A stretch of 64,000 nt of DNA from Parachlamydia acanthamoebae (GCF_000875975.1 NZ_BAWW01000066.1:682001-746000), one strand, 5' to 3'. Positions 43,401 through 51,818 are shown, counted from the stretch's first letter. Notes: a model not told the origin generated them from the letters alone. Numbers and translations are program-made.

Positions 43401-45422
43401 TTCAAATGACTCCTCAGAGAGATCTGGATAGGTAATTTTTAACGGCTTTCCTCGAATATTGTAGGTCGTAGATGTCATTTCTCCTTTGGGACTAACCATG
43501 GAGGTAATGTGATCAAAAATATCGTAAGAATATGTTAAAACAGGGTGTATCTTTTCTCCTTGTTCATTTTCAACAGCAGGAGAGATGGTTTTTACCAAAC
43601 GATTCAATCCATCATATTCAAAGGAGGTGGCATTGCCATACCCATCATCTTCGGAAATTTTATTCCCTTGCAGATCATATGAAAATACCGCCATTTTTGA
43701 TAATCGCGCAGAAGAAAAAAGTTCTTGTCGAATGAGACGGTTTCGAAAATCATAATGATTCACAACTTCTTCCGAATCCCCTGATGGTAGTGTTTTTTTA
43801 TTCAAAAGGATGTTGCCATAAAGATCGAATTTATATTCTTGAGTCCAAGAGGGCGTTGCCACATACGTTAAATTACCCAGATGATCATAGTCTTGAACTT
43901 CGGAAAAACTGAAATTTTGATGGCTGTTGAAAATATCTCTACGGATCAGTTTATGATTTGTGGAATAAAAATGCTGAATCCTTTTGATCAGATGTTCTGT
44001 TTGATCACTTAGATCGAGATATTTCTCTTCAATGCTATCAGTAAGCCCTACAAAAGGACCTGATTGGAATAAATGGATGTAAGTGATCTGTCTTTCAGAG
44101 ACGTGTTTTAAATCATCGGGATCATATGAAGAACCATCATCGGTGATAGTTTTAATCAAGATATCATCAGCGTTGTAGTCATAAAACTCTCTTATGCGAA
44201 TTCGTTCTTGATCATGGTAGAATTTACCTTTTAGCAAGTGATTATCATAAACAAAGGATAAAGAAGAACCGTTATCTCCTTTAATTTGAACGAGATTGTT
44301 ATCTTTGTATGTATAGTAAGAAGAGTAATGTTCAATAGCGGGGTTCTTCGGGATGCCGTGTTCGTCTAGGATAATGGGACTAGGACAATGACCTGACAAA
44401 TTTCCATACAACGTTTCTTGAATTAAGCTTCCTTCTTCATTGTAAAGGTAGCGTTGACAGAGCCAAACGTTTCCTTGACTATCTTCAATCGTCTTTCCAA
44501 TAGGTGCTTGGATTTTTAAGTTGCTATCCCAATAATACTTCTCCGTGCGATATAAAATGGGATCTTGGACATCATCTTTCAAATAATATTCGACAGCGGT
44601 AATCTGGCCATAGCCATTGTAGTGATACGTGGTCTGATTGTTTAGAGCATCAAAAACTTCTGTTTTACCTGGCGAATAAACCAAGGACACGGTTTTAACA
44701 GGTGTTTTATCTATGCCATGTGGTTGCCATTGGCATTTGATCTTACCGCAACTAAAATTTCTTAATGGACCCTCTTTAGAAGGAATAGAATCTATTTCTT
44801 CCTGATCATAATATTCTGTTTGAACAAAATAGCCTTCAGACCCTTCTTTGTGTATCAAAAGCATCTTTTTTTCAAGAGGGTGCTCTTGATATTGATATCT
44901 CCAAACCAATCCGGAGGGGAGTTTTGCTTCTTCTAAAAGATGAAAAATTTGATTTTTAGAATTTGTATGAGAAGCATAAGAGTATTTTAGGTTTTGTCCG
45001 TCATGACTTTTGACATGGCATTGTAGTGGATGATCCTGAGTGTAAGAAAAGGTAATCTGTTCATCATGATTTGAATGAATTTTGATTAAACGACCTTGAG
45101 CATCATATTCAAGCTGATTATTTACTTTTTTATCGTTTGAAGAGCTTTGATAATGGGGATAGTTAAATTGCCAACCGTGTTCCCAAGGACTCGTTGCGCG
45201 TTCTTGAGGGAAGTAAATACGTTTTAAAGTTAATGAAGAGGCTCCGCTGGTAGCCAAATCTGTTTCCGCTTCGTAAAGCGTACCGTTGATAACATTGATG
45301 GCATGATGAAGGTAAAGATGAACAGGGTCGTTTTCAATATGTTCAGGAGTAGATAAAGAAGTCTGAAACGAAAAAATTCGGCAGCAAAGCGTTAGAAATA
45401 AAAATAAAAATATGTGTTTCAT
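40431..45422 (-). CDS. Rhs/YD-repeat protein with signal peptide and lipase-like C-terminal domain
   Basis: A 1663-residue protein. A signal peptide (HIFLFLFLTLCCRIFSF) leads to a region of YD-type repeats from about 100 to 1390 (YDAQGRLIKIHSN, YDGLNRLVKTISP, YDALGRMVAL, YDSANRITQLIDHR, YDALDRLIQL). The Rhs core ends with DPKNGRWLTPDPLRADSPNF and NNNPLNHVDLYG at about 1397. The last 266 residues are a separate domain with an alpha/beta-hydrolase elbow, IHYAHSLGGTDTF (S1553), then an IFTIGSPTLF strand, acid candidate D1601 and histidine candidate H1636. This is the layout of a polymorphic toxin, but secreted by a signal peptide. The tail reminds me of the chlamydial DUF687 family (not checked). 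No obvious immunity gene follows. Confidence 0.8.
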   Translation of the reverse strand: MKHIFLFLFLTLCCRIFSFQTSLSTPEHIENDPVHLYLHHAINVINGTLYEAETDLATSGASSLTLKRIYFPQERATSPWEHGWQFNYPHYQSSSNDKKVNNQLEYDAQGRLIKIHSNHDEQITFSYTQDHPLQCHVKSHDGQNLKYSYASHTNSKNQIFHLLEEAKLPSGLVWRYQYQEHPLEKKMLLIHKEGSEGYFVQTEYYDQEEIDSIPSKEGPLRNFSCGKIKCQWQPHGIDKTPVKTVSLVYSPGKTEVFDALNNQTTYHYNGYGQITAVEYYLKDDVQDPILYRTEKYYWDSNLKIQAPIGKTIEDSQGNVWLCQRYLYNEEGSLIQETLYGNLSGHCPSPIILDEHGIPKNPAIEHYSSYYTYKDNNLVQIKGDNGSSLSFVYDNHLLKGKFYHDQERIRIREFYDYNADDILIKTITDDGSSYDPDDLKHVSERQITYIHLFQSGPFVGLTDSIEEKYLDLSDQTEHLIKRIQHFYSTNHKLIRRDIFNSHQNFSFSEVQDYDHLGNLTYVATPSWTQEYKFDLYGNILLNKKTLPSGDSEEVVNHYDFRNRLIRQELFSSARLSKMAVFSYDLQGNKISEDDGYGNATSFEYDGLNRLVKTISPAVENEQGEKIHPVLTYSYDIFDHITSMVSPKGEMTSTTYNIRGKPLKITYPDLSEESFEYSLDGSLKRWNMKNGCSIVYERDFLGRVTKASLLDAQSVLIQGTQAIYSTSNLKTVIAPSGVVIDHLYDPSGKQIGQIQHTADTSVHTICHYDATEQLVSTEEWIAPNKEYYTKTIYHQKGSVVESQQGKILYETKTDTSTKKPLNEKRWVNSLGQNVLLLEETDKNGNLISLLYDALGRMVALTKTSSSGELLFKQEYRYDLVGNKIWQKSQNDKNSIIHEWEYGPGNHLLKHIEGSGLACQRTTYYIYDKDKLVKTIKPNGVELMAIYNGRGLIEHLFSSDGTIDYSYAYDSANRITQLIDHRLKQTTKRTYSSTGLLTDEELGNGLQMIHEYDAKGRKTKVILPDDSAVIYTYNPLFLKKVQRVSPSGKICYQHTYSFDIHGQLETSELIQGLGTIHYQYNKDGRCEEINSPFFKEKLFYDTADNLKATIITHNNETLNAQYSYDCLDQLIQEESSYFEHSYLFDSLFQCQEKDHIAYQYDDLFQLLDTSEQSFEYDPNGNCTAQIQSQQHISYTYDALDRLIQLKTDHQYLIEYQYDCFNRRLSKLIKVFNVSENEWQTHHQIHFLYDEDREIGEIDPEGNIQKLRILGQGMGAEIGAAIALEIHGHVYAPICDHRGSITCLVDTETAEIVESYQYSAFGEEQIYNAKNEQVPLSPSANPWRFSSKYREDETQLIFFGKRFYDPKNGRWLTPDPLRADSPNFYTYVNNNPLNHVDLYGLFSLKTAFQKYANFTQWLALPFGSSSLKRCLKKCSEHLIARPFFNLTGFYIYPSETGTYGHGEFSDQVRVTMINGILNTYEDFSSTLRIVSETHGGENIHYVFRPTQGLFPDLLQAFMSKIGYLSPHVRQLARTWKDMIQEMGGTENGGLIIHYAHSLGGTDTFTAAQLLTPEEKRMLRIFTIGSPTLFSNQGFENVLNYVSKRDGVSLFDPVGYIKGIFSQTSNVSYVGTLKGIPLIDHLIGWVTYTDLLKILGIKFLQSYPSPDY

Positions 45423-45453
45423 AGTTGTAATTAAGCAAGTTAAAGGCTAAAGA

Positions 45454-46200
45454 TTAGCATTTATCGCTTTTATTGGCTTCATAGAGTTTCAGGTACTTAT
45501 AAAAAGCTGTATTGGCATTGTATGTAGAAATGACAAAACCTTCATAGCCACCCATAAAACCTCTTTTTAGAATATAGCTTTTAAAAAAGGCAAAAGAGCC
45601 GTGGAGAATAGCTTTAGTGATGGAAGAAGATTTTTTCCCCTGATTTTGTTTGGCAAATAATTCAGAATAGGATTGCATTTTGCTTAAAAAATCGGAGAGG
45701 GAGCCATAAGAATAATGGATAAGAGGAGATTGCAAGGCAATTTTTGTTAGCTGATCTGTTTGAATAGCCTCGTGAACTTGAGCATTGGTAAAACTGGTTT
45801 TTTTGCGATGATATAAGCGGTATTGACGGTCAGGATACCAGCCACACCAGCGAATAAACTTTCCGTTAAAATAGTTATGGCGGGGAAAAGAATAGACACA
45901 GGTATCGGAAAGAGGAGTTTGTTTAATTTCGGCAATCATCTCTGGTGTGACAATTTCATCGCTATCGATCGATAGGATCCAATCATTTTTAGCTAAATGA
46001 GAAGCGTGGTTGTGTGTGGGGCCGAATCCGCTAAAAATTCCTTGATGAATAGAAACATTCGAAAATTGTTTAGCAATTTCTAATGTTTGGTCGCTTGAAC
46101 CATTGTCAAAGATGACCACTTCATCAAATGGAGAGAGAGGTTCTAAAACCTCTCGTAGATACTTTTCGCTATTTTTTGTGAGGATGGTTACACTAATCAT
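45454..46200 (-). CDS. Family 2 glycosyltransferase, WaaE/KdtX-like
   Basis: A 248-residue GT-A fold transferase of the LPS core type. It begins MISVTILTKNSEKYLREVLE, has the GSSDQTLEIAKQF motif, the metal-binding DxD in WILSIDSDEIV, then PRHNYFNGKFIRWCGWYPDR and YRLYHRKKTSFTNAQVHEAI. The C-terminus contains HGSFAFFKSYILKRGFMGG (residue pattern of WaaE/KdtX beta-1,4-glucosyltransferases). It probably adds a hexose to the lipopolysaccharide core at the inner-membrane cytoplasmic face. It lies about 30 bases upstream of the Rhs gene and may be co-transcribed with it. It is separate from the epimerase/asnB cluster. Confidence 0.87.
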   Translation of the reverse strand: MISVTILTKNSEKYLREVLEPLSPFDEVVIFDNGSSDQTLEIAKQFSNVSIHQGIFSGFGPTHNHASHLAKNDWILSIDSDEIVTPEMIAEIKQTPLSDTCVYSFPRHNYFNGKFIRWCGWYPDRQYRLYHRKKTSFTNAQVHEAIQTDQLTKIALQSPLIHYSYGSLSDFLSKMQSYSELFAKQNQGKKSSSITKAILHGSFAFFKSYILKRGFMGGYEGFVISTYNANTAFYKYLKLYEANKSDKC

Positions 46201-46241
46201 ACAATCGTCATTTGTTGCTGGAGAATAGGAAGTCTAAAATA

Positions 46242-46802
46242 TCAGGAATCGTGCTTCTTTTCCAAAGATTCTTTCTCGATCTTTTTTATGATTTCAATCG
46301 GAAAATCTATATCTCCTTCTTCGAAATCCTCCACAACTTTTTGTACAGCTTGATAGACCCTGTCAAAATGGCCTTCAATATTAACAGGACGTTCAATCCA
46401 GCGGATAATTCCATCCATATCGATCACAAAAGTTGTCCGTTCTGGAGTTTTGATTGTTTGCCCATTTTCTACTTTTTCTCTTAGGGTGTCAAATTTCTGA
46501 GCTAGATCCAAATTATCATCACACAGTAATGTGAAATTGAGTTTGTGCTTGCTGATAAATTTCTGGTGAGATTCTGCTGTATCAGGGCTGACACCTACGA
46601 CAAGCGTATTAAGTTTATCTAGGTCATCCATTCTATCGCGGAATTCGCAAGCTTCTTTCGTACAACCAGGCGTGTCATCTTTTGGGTAAAAGTACAAAAC
46701 AAGAGGGCTGCCAATTAAATCTTCTTCGGTAACTTCAAAGCCTTCTTGATCTTTAATCTTAAACTGCGGAAGGCCGTCTCCCACATTCACTCTGTATTTC
46801 AT
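46242..46802 (-). CDS. bcp: Thioredoxin-dependent peroxiredoxin Bcp
   Basis: A 186-residue peroxiredoxin of the BCP/PrxQ class, which removes organic and hydrogen peroxides. Motif YPKDDTPGCTKEACEFRDRM carries the peroxidatic cysteine and the resolving cysteine five residues later. TPERTTFVIDMDGIIRWIER is the usual C-terminal strand. A GAGGTC site precedes the ATG at 46802; the open frame to 46868 has a poor N-terminus, so the inner start is used. Length is slightly above the usual 150-160 residues because of a Lys/Glu-rich C-terminal helix (EGDIDFPIEIIKKIEKESLE). Confidence 0.9.
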   Translation of the reverse strand: MKYRVNVGDGLPQFKIKDQEGFEVTEEDLIGSPLVLYFYPKDDTPGCTKEACEFRDRMDDLDKLNTLVVGVSPDTAESHQKFISKHKLNFTLLCDDNLDLAQKFDTLREKVENGQTIKTPERTTFVIDMDGIIRWIERPVNIEGHFDRVYQAVQKVVEDFEEGDIDFPIEIIKKIEKESLEKKHDS

Positions 46803-46903
46803 GATGACCTCTTTGTGTTTAAATGGATTTATGACAAAGATCATAGAAAGAAGCATGTTGGTCGTCAATCATATTTTTTTTAACGATCTGAAAACGAGAT
46901 TGT

Positions 46904-47668
46904 TTAACTGTTATCTCGAATGAGTTTTTTCCAATAGGATTGATTATTCGGGGAAAGGGAGGGGGTGAGATCTTTATAGCGCACAGGCCATTCATGAAAG
47001 GTTTGTGTATCAACAAAAGCTATTTTCCCATCTTTGGAAAAGGGGATATTGTCTATTTTAACGCAATCATGAAGCCCAATATTCTTTAGGATGATAAAAA
47101 GACCTTCGAGATATGTTTGTGTAACAGAATCACTTTTCCAATATTCTGCATTTTCCTTATCAGAAAAGAGGCTCATATCTTCTTCAACAAGAATAAAATT
47201 TTTTCTTAAAAATTCTTCAGGCGGGGCAGGATCTTCAGGCAAATTATAAATCCATTTTTTTGGCACTTTAAAATGGGTTTGAAGTCCAAGTCGGAGAATT
47301 TCCTGTTCAATTAATTGAGCTCCATGGATACGCATTAACCAATATTCGTATTCAGGAAGTTGTTTGTAGTATTTTTGAGCATCGACATAAAGCTTAAAAA
47401 TGTATCCAGGAAAGTCTGGATGGGTTGTAACGAGAAGGCGAGTGAATTTGCGCGGTTTACATTTTTTAAAGCCCGCCTGTTCCAGAGTTTTAAGATTTAG
47501 AATGACTCGATCGGAAGAAAATAGTTGATCTAGACTTTCTCGAATGGGGTGATCGTTAGGCAGCAAGTGAGGAGCGACTTTTTTCCAAATGGGCTTTTCG
47601 AGGTATTGGGGAATCTCACTGTAAGTTTGAAATGTTAGACAGCATAGAGTGATGATGAGAGTTAGCAT
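46904..47668 (-). CDS. Exported protein with protein-kinase-like fold motifs, unknown
   Basis: A 254-residue protein with a signal-like N-terminus (MLTLIITLCCLTFQTYSEIP). The rest reads like a diverged kinase-fold protein. PGYIFKLYVD has a candidate ATP-lysine K92; the EQEILRL helix has candidate glutamates; NFILVEED resembles a hinge; GLHDCVKIDNIPF aligns with the catalytic loop HRDLKPEN (H200, K204, N207), with Cys in place of the catalytic Asp and D201 adjacent; AFVDTQ gives D220, 13 residues after N207, as in DFG. It starts one base after the stop of the outer-membrane protein gene, so the pair is an operon. The family is not recognised and the kinase reading is inference. Confidence 0.55.
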   Translation of the reverse strand: MLTLIITLCCLTFQTYSEIPQYLEKPIWKKVAPHLLPNDHPIRESLDQLFSSDRVILNLKTLEQAGFKKCKPRKFTRLLVTTHPDFPGYIFKLYVDAQKYYKQLPEYEYWLMRIHGAQLIEQEILRLGLQTHFKVPKKWIYNLPEDPAPPEEFLRKNFILVEEDMSLFSDKENAEYWKSDSVTQTYLEGLFIILKNIGLHDCVKIDNIPFSKDGKIAFVDTQTFHEWPVRYKDLTPSLSPNNQSYWKKLIRDNS

Positions 47669-47669
47669 T

Positions 47670-48476
47670 TTAAAAATCAAGGAGGAGCCCTCCATACCAA
47701 CCACTGCCGGTTCCGACGTTTTCTCCCCAAATGTGATGAAAATATCCACCTCTGAGATAGAACATGGAGGTTATTTGCACCAAACTTTCACACTCAACTT
47801 TTAGCAAGCGATAATTGGGTTCGAGTAAAATGGACGGCCCCGAAAAAGGCTTTGTTCCATTAAATACACCGTAGTCTAAATGTAATCCTCCTGAAGCTTG
47901 GAGCCAAGACAGTAAATCATAGCCAATTCGGATATTCGCACGAATTTGATCAGAAGGAAATCCACTATAAAGACGATATCCAACCAAAGATTCGACCCAA
48001 CCAGGATGTTGATTAAACTGAAAATATTGGATGGCATGCAAATCAAATTCAGAGCCAAAACGTCCGTATCTTAAGGAGTCCTTGGCTTTTCCAACCGGAA
48101 TTAAGAGAAGAACTTGGCTCGAAATTTCAAATGCTTTCCAGCAGCTGAAGGCATGCCTCCAACCAATTTCAACATCTTGAAAACCAATGGTTTTCCCATT
48201 CATGCTCTCATCGATGCAGGAATAAGCAGCCCATCCGATCAGTGTATCGCGACTTGTTAAACCATATTTAAGATTAGCCGCTTCTGTTTGAGCTCTAAAA
48301 TCATTATAAGTGGGGAGTCGTTTTCCTTTTCTGTTCCAAAAATGGTCTGTTTTGTAAGCTAGGTAATCTAGAGACGCAACGAATTCTCCTTTTTCCTTAA
48401 TAAAGGATTCAGCATGGAGAATTTCGAGCATCGCAAGAAAAAGGATCGAAAACAAAAAGATATTCTTGAAAAGCAT
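47670..48476 (-). CDS. Predicted outer-membrane beta-barrel protein
   Basis: A 268-residue protein with a signal peptide (FKNIFLFSILFLAMLEILHA) and a mature part dominated by alternating amphipathic strands rich in Tyr, Trp and Gly: GEFVASLDYLAYK, DTLIGWAAYS, DVEIGWRHAFSCW, FEISSQVLLLIPVG, VESLVGYRLYSGF and FYLRGGYFHHIWG. It ends in Phe (GWYGGLLLDF), the usual BAM-recognition residue. Around eight to ten strands could be placed. It is followed one base later by the kinase-like gene. Function unknown; a small porin or adhesin is possible. Confidence 0.68.
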   Translation of the reverse strand: MLFKNIFLFSILFLAMLEILHAESFIKEKGEFVASLDYLAYKTDHFWNRKGKRLPTYNDFRAQTEAANLKYGLTSRDTLIGWAAYSCIDESMNGKTIGFQDVEIGWRHAFSCWKAFEISSQVLLLIPVGKAKDSLRYGRFGSEFDLHAIQYFQFNQHPGWVESLVGYRLYSGFPSDQIRANIRIGYDLLSWLQASGGLHLDYGVFNGTKPFSGPSILLEPNYRLLKVECESLVQITSMFYLRGGYFHHIWGENVGTGSGWYGGLLLDF

Positions 48477-48589
48477 TGGGTGACAAAATTTAAATTTAAA
48501 AATATAAATTTACATCTAGCACAAGATTGTCGTTTTGTCTAGCAACTGAATAAAAAAAATGGATAAGAGTTGTGACTAAAGGATTTGCT

Positions 48590-49624
48590 ATGCTAATACA
48601 ACCCTCATTGAATCTTGAAAAAAAAATTCCGATTCTGGTGGATAAACGTTTAAGAAGGAATCGTCGAACTCCCGCTATACGTGCACTTGTCCAAGAAAAT
48701 TATCTGCAAGCCCAACAGCTTGTAGCGCCTTTATTCATATTGGAAGGAAGAAATCGGGAAGAGCCCATTGCAAGTATGCCGGGTATTTCTCGCCTATCTA
48801 TCGATTTGTTAATTCAGAAAATTATCAAACTATATGAGTTAGGTATTCGAGCCGTGGATCTTTTTCCTGTGATTTCAGCAGATGCGAAAGATACATTTGG
48901 TTCAGAAGCTATTCGTGAAGGCAATCTACTACAACAGGCCGTTTATGAAATCAAAAATGTTCTACCTGAACTATGTGTTATGGTCGATGTTGCCTTGGAT
49001 CCCTACACAGATCATGGTCATGATGGATTAGTAGATGATAAAGGAGCCATTCTCAATGACGCGACCCTAGAAGTTTTAGCTCGAATGTCCATTTTGGCCG
49101 CCGATGCGGGTGCAGACATTATTGCACCTAGCGATATGATGGATGGTAGAGTGGCACACATTAGAAAAGTATTAGATGCGCATGGGCATATCGAAGTGAG
49201 TATTTTAGCCTATGCCGCTAAATATGCTTCGGCTTTTTATGGTCCTTTTCGCGATGCCCTTCAGTCAGCGCCCAAATTTGGGGATAAAAAAACATATCAG
49301 CTAAATCCAGCCAATTCCAGAGAAGGAATTCGAGAAAGTTTATGTGATGAAGAAGAAGGGGCTGATTTCTTGCTTGTCAAACCCGCTTTGGCCTACCTAG
49401 ATCTGATTTATCGAATAAAAGAAGTCTCCCACTTGCCAATTGCGGCCTATCATGTCAGCGGGGAATATGCCATGATTATGGCAGCAGCTGAAAGAGGCTG
49501 GATTGATGGAGATCGTATTTTGGCGGAAAGCTTAATTTCTATCAAAAGAGCAGGAGCAGATTTTATTTTGACATATGGGGCGGAGCGGATGGCAGAGTTG
49601 CTGAAGTCAGGATGGAATTTTTAA
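48590..49624 (+). CDS. hemB: Delta-aminolevulinic acid dehydratase (porphobilinogen synthase)
   Basis: Joins two aminolevulinate molecules to porphobilinogen in haem synthesis. About 344 residues from the ATG at 48590, which AAAGGA precedes; an upstream in-frame start at 48572 is less likely. Motifs: RRNRRTPAIRALVQE, VDVALDPYTDHGHDG (aspartate-rich form rather than the zinc-cysteine form), APSDMMDGRVAHIR, the first lysine region KKTYQLNPANSREG and the Schiff-base lysine in LLVKPALAYLD, then AAYHVSGEYAMI. Like the Chlamydia order, nqrA is nearby. A strong hairpin follows. Confidence 0.95.
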   Translation: MLIQPSLNLEKKIPILVDKRLRRNRRTPAIRALVQENYLQAQQLVAPLFILEGRNREEPIASMPGISRLSIDLLIQKIIKLYELGIRAVDLFPVISADAKDTFGSEAIREGNLLQQAVYEIKNVLPELCVMVDVALDPYTDHGHDGLVDDKGAILNDATLEVLARMSILAADAGADIIAPSDMMDGRVAHIRKVLDAHGHIEVSILAYAAKYASAFYGPFRDALQSAPKFGDKKTYQLNPANSREGIRESLCDEEEGADFLLVKPALAYLDLIYRIKEVSHLPIAAYHVSGEYAMIMAAAERGWIDGDRILAESLISIKRAGADFILTYGAERMAELLKSGWNF

Positions 49625-49637
49625 TCTAAAATTTTGG

Positions 49638-49666
49638 AGCAGAGAAAGTCATTCTCTTTCTCTGCT
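49638..49666. terminator. Bidirectional hairpin between hemB and the YjbH-like gene
   Basis: A perfect 11-base stem AGCAGAGAAAG (49638-49648) / CTTTCTCTGCT (49656-49666) with a seven-base loop. It sits 13 bases after the hemB stop and two bases after the convergent YjbH-like stop, so it can terminate both. The plus-strand side is followed by GTTAATCTTG, a weak T-tract. Confidence 0.7.
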
Positions 49667-49667
49667 G

Positions 49668-51818
49668 TTAATCTTGTCGACTTTCCCGAATAGTTCTGAA
49701 GAGGGAATCGCCTGTAAATGCGAATACCCCAATATCCCTCAACCACGCAGATAAGCCATAGCCCCAACGTTTCCGGTCACTATGCGTATATAAGATATCC
49801 AAAGGCATTGATACTGCTACTCCACGATCTTGGTAACGAGATCCATTGATGTAATCTTTAGCGCTGGTGCGCGTATACCAAAAAGAAACCTGTAAACCAC
49901 TATCAAAATAGCGGGTTACTTCGAAACGGGTTCCCCAGTCATTGGCTAAAAATTTCCCCCATTTCACATGAAAATCCATATTTAAAGGTTTGCAGTCATA
50001 ATGCAGGTTTGCAAAATACTGCTTTCCTAAAAACCTTTTGTAAGTTGGCACAAATCCCTTCAGCTTTCGAATTTTGTTGGTAAAGCCAACGCCATGGTAA
50101 GATCGTTTTTTTAATACGGCACCCTCTATCCCAATCGCAAAAGGAGAGCAAACTGGATAAAATAAGACTTCCGATGCAATTCCTCCATAGGCTTCTTCAA
50201 ATAATCCTGTGGAGACACGCGAAAACCATCCTCTTCCCATGTTCCAATTTTTTTGAAGATAAGCTTGATCCAGAGTAATTCCCTTTTGTTGGTAATAACG
50301 AATCACATCTGTGCGCACATTAATGAGCTGGGAAGGATTCAGGCGGTCCATATCCTTGATATCCCCCAAATTTGAGGCAAAGGCATATCCTAATAAAACC
50401 GTATAGTAAACATCTCCAAGTAGATAGCCGTCAAAAGCGATATTTAATCCATATAAATACTTAAATTTTCCGGAAGAACTCCCAAAGAATGTATGCATTT
50501 TTGGAAATAGCTCAATATTAAATAGATCGCGCGGTTTTTCAAAGATTACGCGGCTACATGCAGGACTTGAGAAGCTGACATCACATAGGGGACTCAAAAC
50601 ATTTAATTCGGGAGTCGCGATCTCTTTAGCTGCAAAATCGTGTAGAAAACGGACTGCGAAGTGGTATTCTTGTAAGGGAAGTCCTTCAGCTTCAATAACC
50701 ACAATAATATGGTCGATATTGGTAGGAGAAAGATGAGAGAGCAGGTGGTTTAAGCGTGTTCGAACTTCACATTGCGTGCGATAAACGCGGTTTTCTACAT
50801 GAATGCGAAGCGTCGTTTGCCCATAGCAGTCGGGTGAAATACTCATTTTGATAAGGTCAAAGCCTTGCTCGTCAAAAGGGTAGATCAAATCTTGAATCAT
50901 CGCCATCTCAGGGCGTCTATCCCCAAGCGGCTCAATATTTTGTGGAGCCTGATAAGGAATGGGGTTATTAATTTTTGGGAAAAATCCTTTGGTTGTTCCA
51001 AAATTGTAGTTGGCTGAAGCCGAAAAAGCGAGCTTGCTCCCTCGTACTTGGCCAACTGAGAAATCAAAAATATCCCATAAGCGATACTTGATTCCAAAGT
51101 TAAATGAAGATTTTTTATCTCTACCGTGCGGGTGTTTCTCAATGCGATGATCATGATAGGGGATGGCGTCGTATTCTGCGACGAGCGCGAAATTTTTCAA
51201 AAGTGGACTACAATGCTGTCGGAAAGGGATCCAATGGACACCTCCAAAAAGACCGCGGATGCGATGCCAACCCCAGCCTAAGCTAATCTCAAGATTTTGA
51301 GGCAGAAAGACCTGTGTAAAAACGAAATAACGCGCTTTAAAGGCGCTGGTGCCCATAAAATCTTCTAAACCAAAGGCTAGTCCTGGCAGAGAATAGTCGC
51401 TATCCTCGGGCTTCAAAATCGCAAATTTGACGTTTGCTCCTTTATCAGAAAGATCACCAAATCCATAAGGACTCAAAATGGGATCTCGGATGCCTCTAAA
51501 CACGCGATAATTACCGGAGATTTCTAGCCGATCTAAAACTTGAAAGCGCAGATTGTAAGTATGATAAGGAGGAACATAAGAGAAGCCTGCTCCAATTTCA
51601 CCCTCTTGGCCCATGCGAGCTGAAGGCATGTTTAGATAGCCTCCTTGCAGCAAGTGATTGAAAAAGATTGGCATGCGGTCGTTAATGCGACGATTCCAGT
51701 AGTCAACAATCAGGAGGTCGTCGAAAAGATTTCCTGAAGCTGTTGGAGCTGTCCAAGTTGTGGAAAAAGCAGAAGAAAACACAAACATGAAATAGAAGAA
51801 GTAAAGAATGTGTTTCAT
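49668..51818 (-). CDS. YjbH-like outer-membrane beta-barrel protein
   Basis: A 716-residue exported protein from the ATG at 51818 (KHILYFFYFMFVFSSAFS signal peptide); the frame is open to 51890 but that extension hides the signal. The mature part matches the YjbH pattern: GYLNMPSARMGQEGEIGAGF, FQVLDRLEISGNYR, GFGDLSDKGANVKFAILKPE, and aromatic beta strands such as LEISLGWGWHRIRG and GLQVSFWYTRTSAKDY. YjbH proteins act with YjbEFG in exopolysaccharide export at the outer membrane; none of those partners is visible here. It ends at a hairpin shared with hemB. It probably forms a large barrel or double-barrel with a periplasmic middle domain (about 380-480). Confidence 0.75.
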   Translation of the reverse strand: MKHILYFFYFMFVFSSAFSTTWTAPTASGNLFDDLLIVDYWNRRINDRMPIFFNHLLQGGYLNMPSARMGQEGEIGAGFSYVPPYHTYNLRFQVLDRLEISGNYRVFRGIRDPILSPYGFGDLSDKGANVKFAILKPEDSDYSLPGLAFGLEDFMGTSAFKARYFVFTQVFLPQNLEISLGWGWHRIRGLFGGVHWIPFRQHCSPLLKNFALVAEYDAIPYHDHRIEKHPHGRDKKSSFNFGIKYRLWDIFDFSVGQVRGSKLAFSASANYNFGTTKGFFPKINNPIPYQAPQNIEPLGDRRPEMAMIQDLIYPFDEQGFDLIKMSISPDCYGQTTLRIHVENRVYRTQCEVRTRLNHLLSHLSPTNIDHIIVVIEAEGLPLQEYHFAVRFLHDFAAKEIATPELNVLSPLCDVSFSSPACSRVIFEKPRDLFNIELFPKMHTFFGSSSGKFKYLYGLNIAFDGYLLGDVYYTVLLGYAFASNLGDIKDMDRLNPSQLINVRTDVIRYYQQKGITLDQAYLQKNWNMGRGWFSRVSTGLFEEAYGGIASEVLFYPVCSPFAIGIEGAVLKKRSYHGVGFTNKIRKLKGFVPTYKRFLGKQYFANLHYDCKPLNMDFHVKWGKFLANDWGTRFEVTRYFDSGLQVSFWYTRTSAKDYINGSRYQDRGVAVSMPLDILYTHSDRKRWGYGLSAWLRDIGVFAFTGDSLFRTIRESRQD

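Noticed and set aside
40431-45422. Repetitive pattern in the Rhs gene that could be mistaken for a repeat array
   Set aside because: The repeats are degenerate YD protein repeats in one reading frame, not identical DNA repeats with spacers; no CRISPR array is present in the window.
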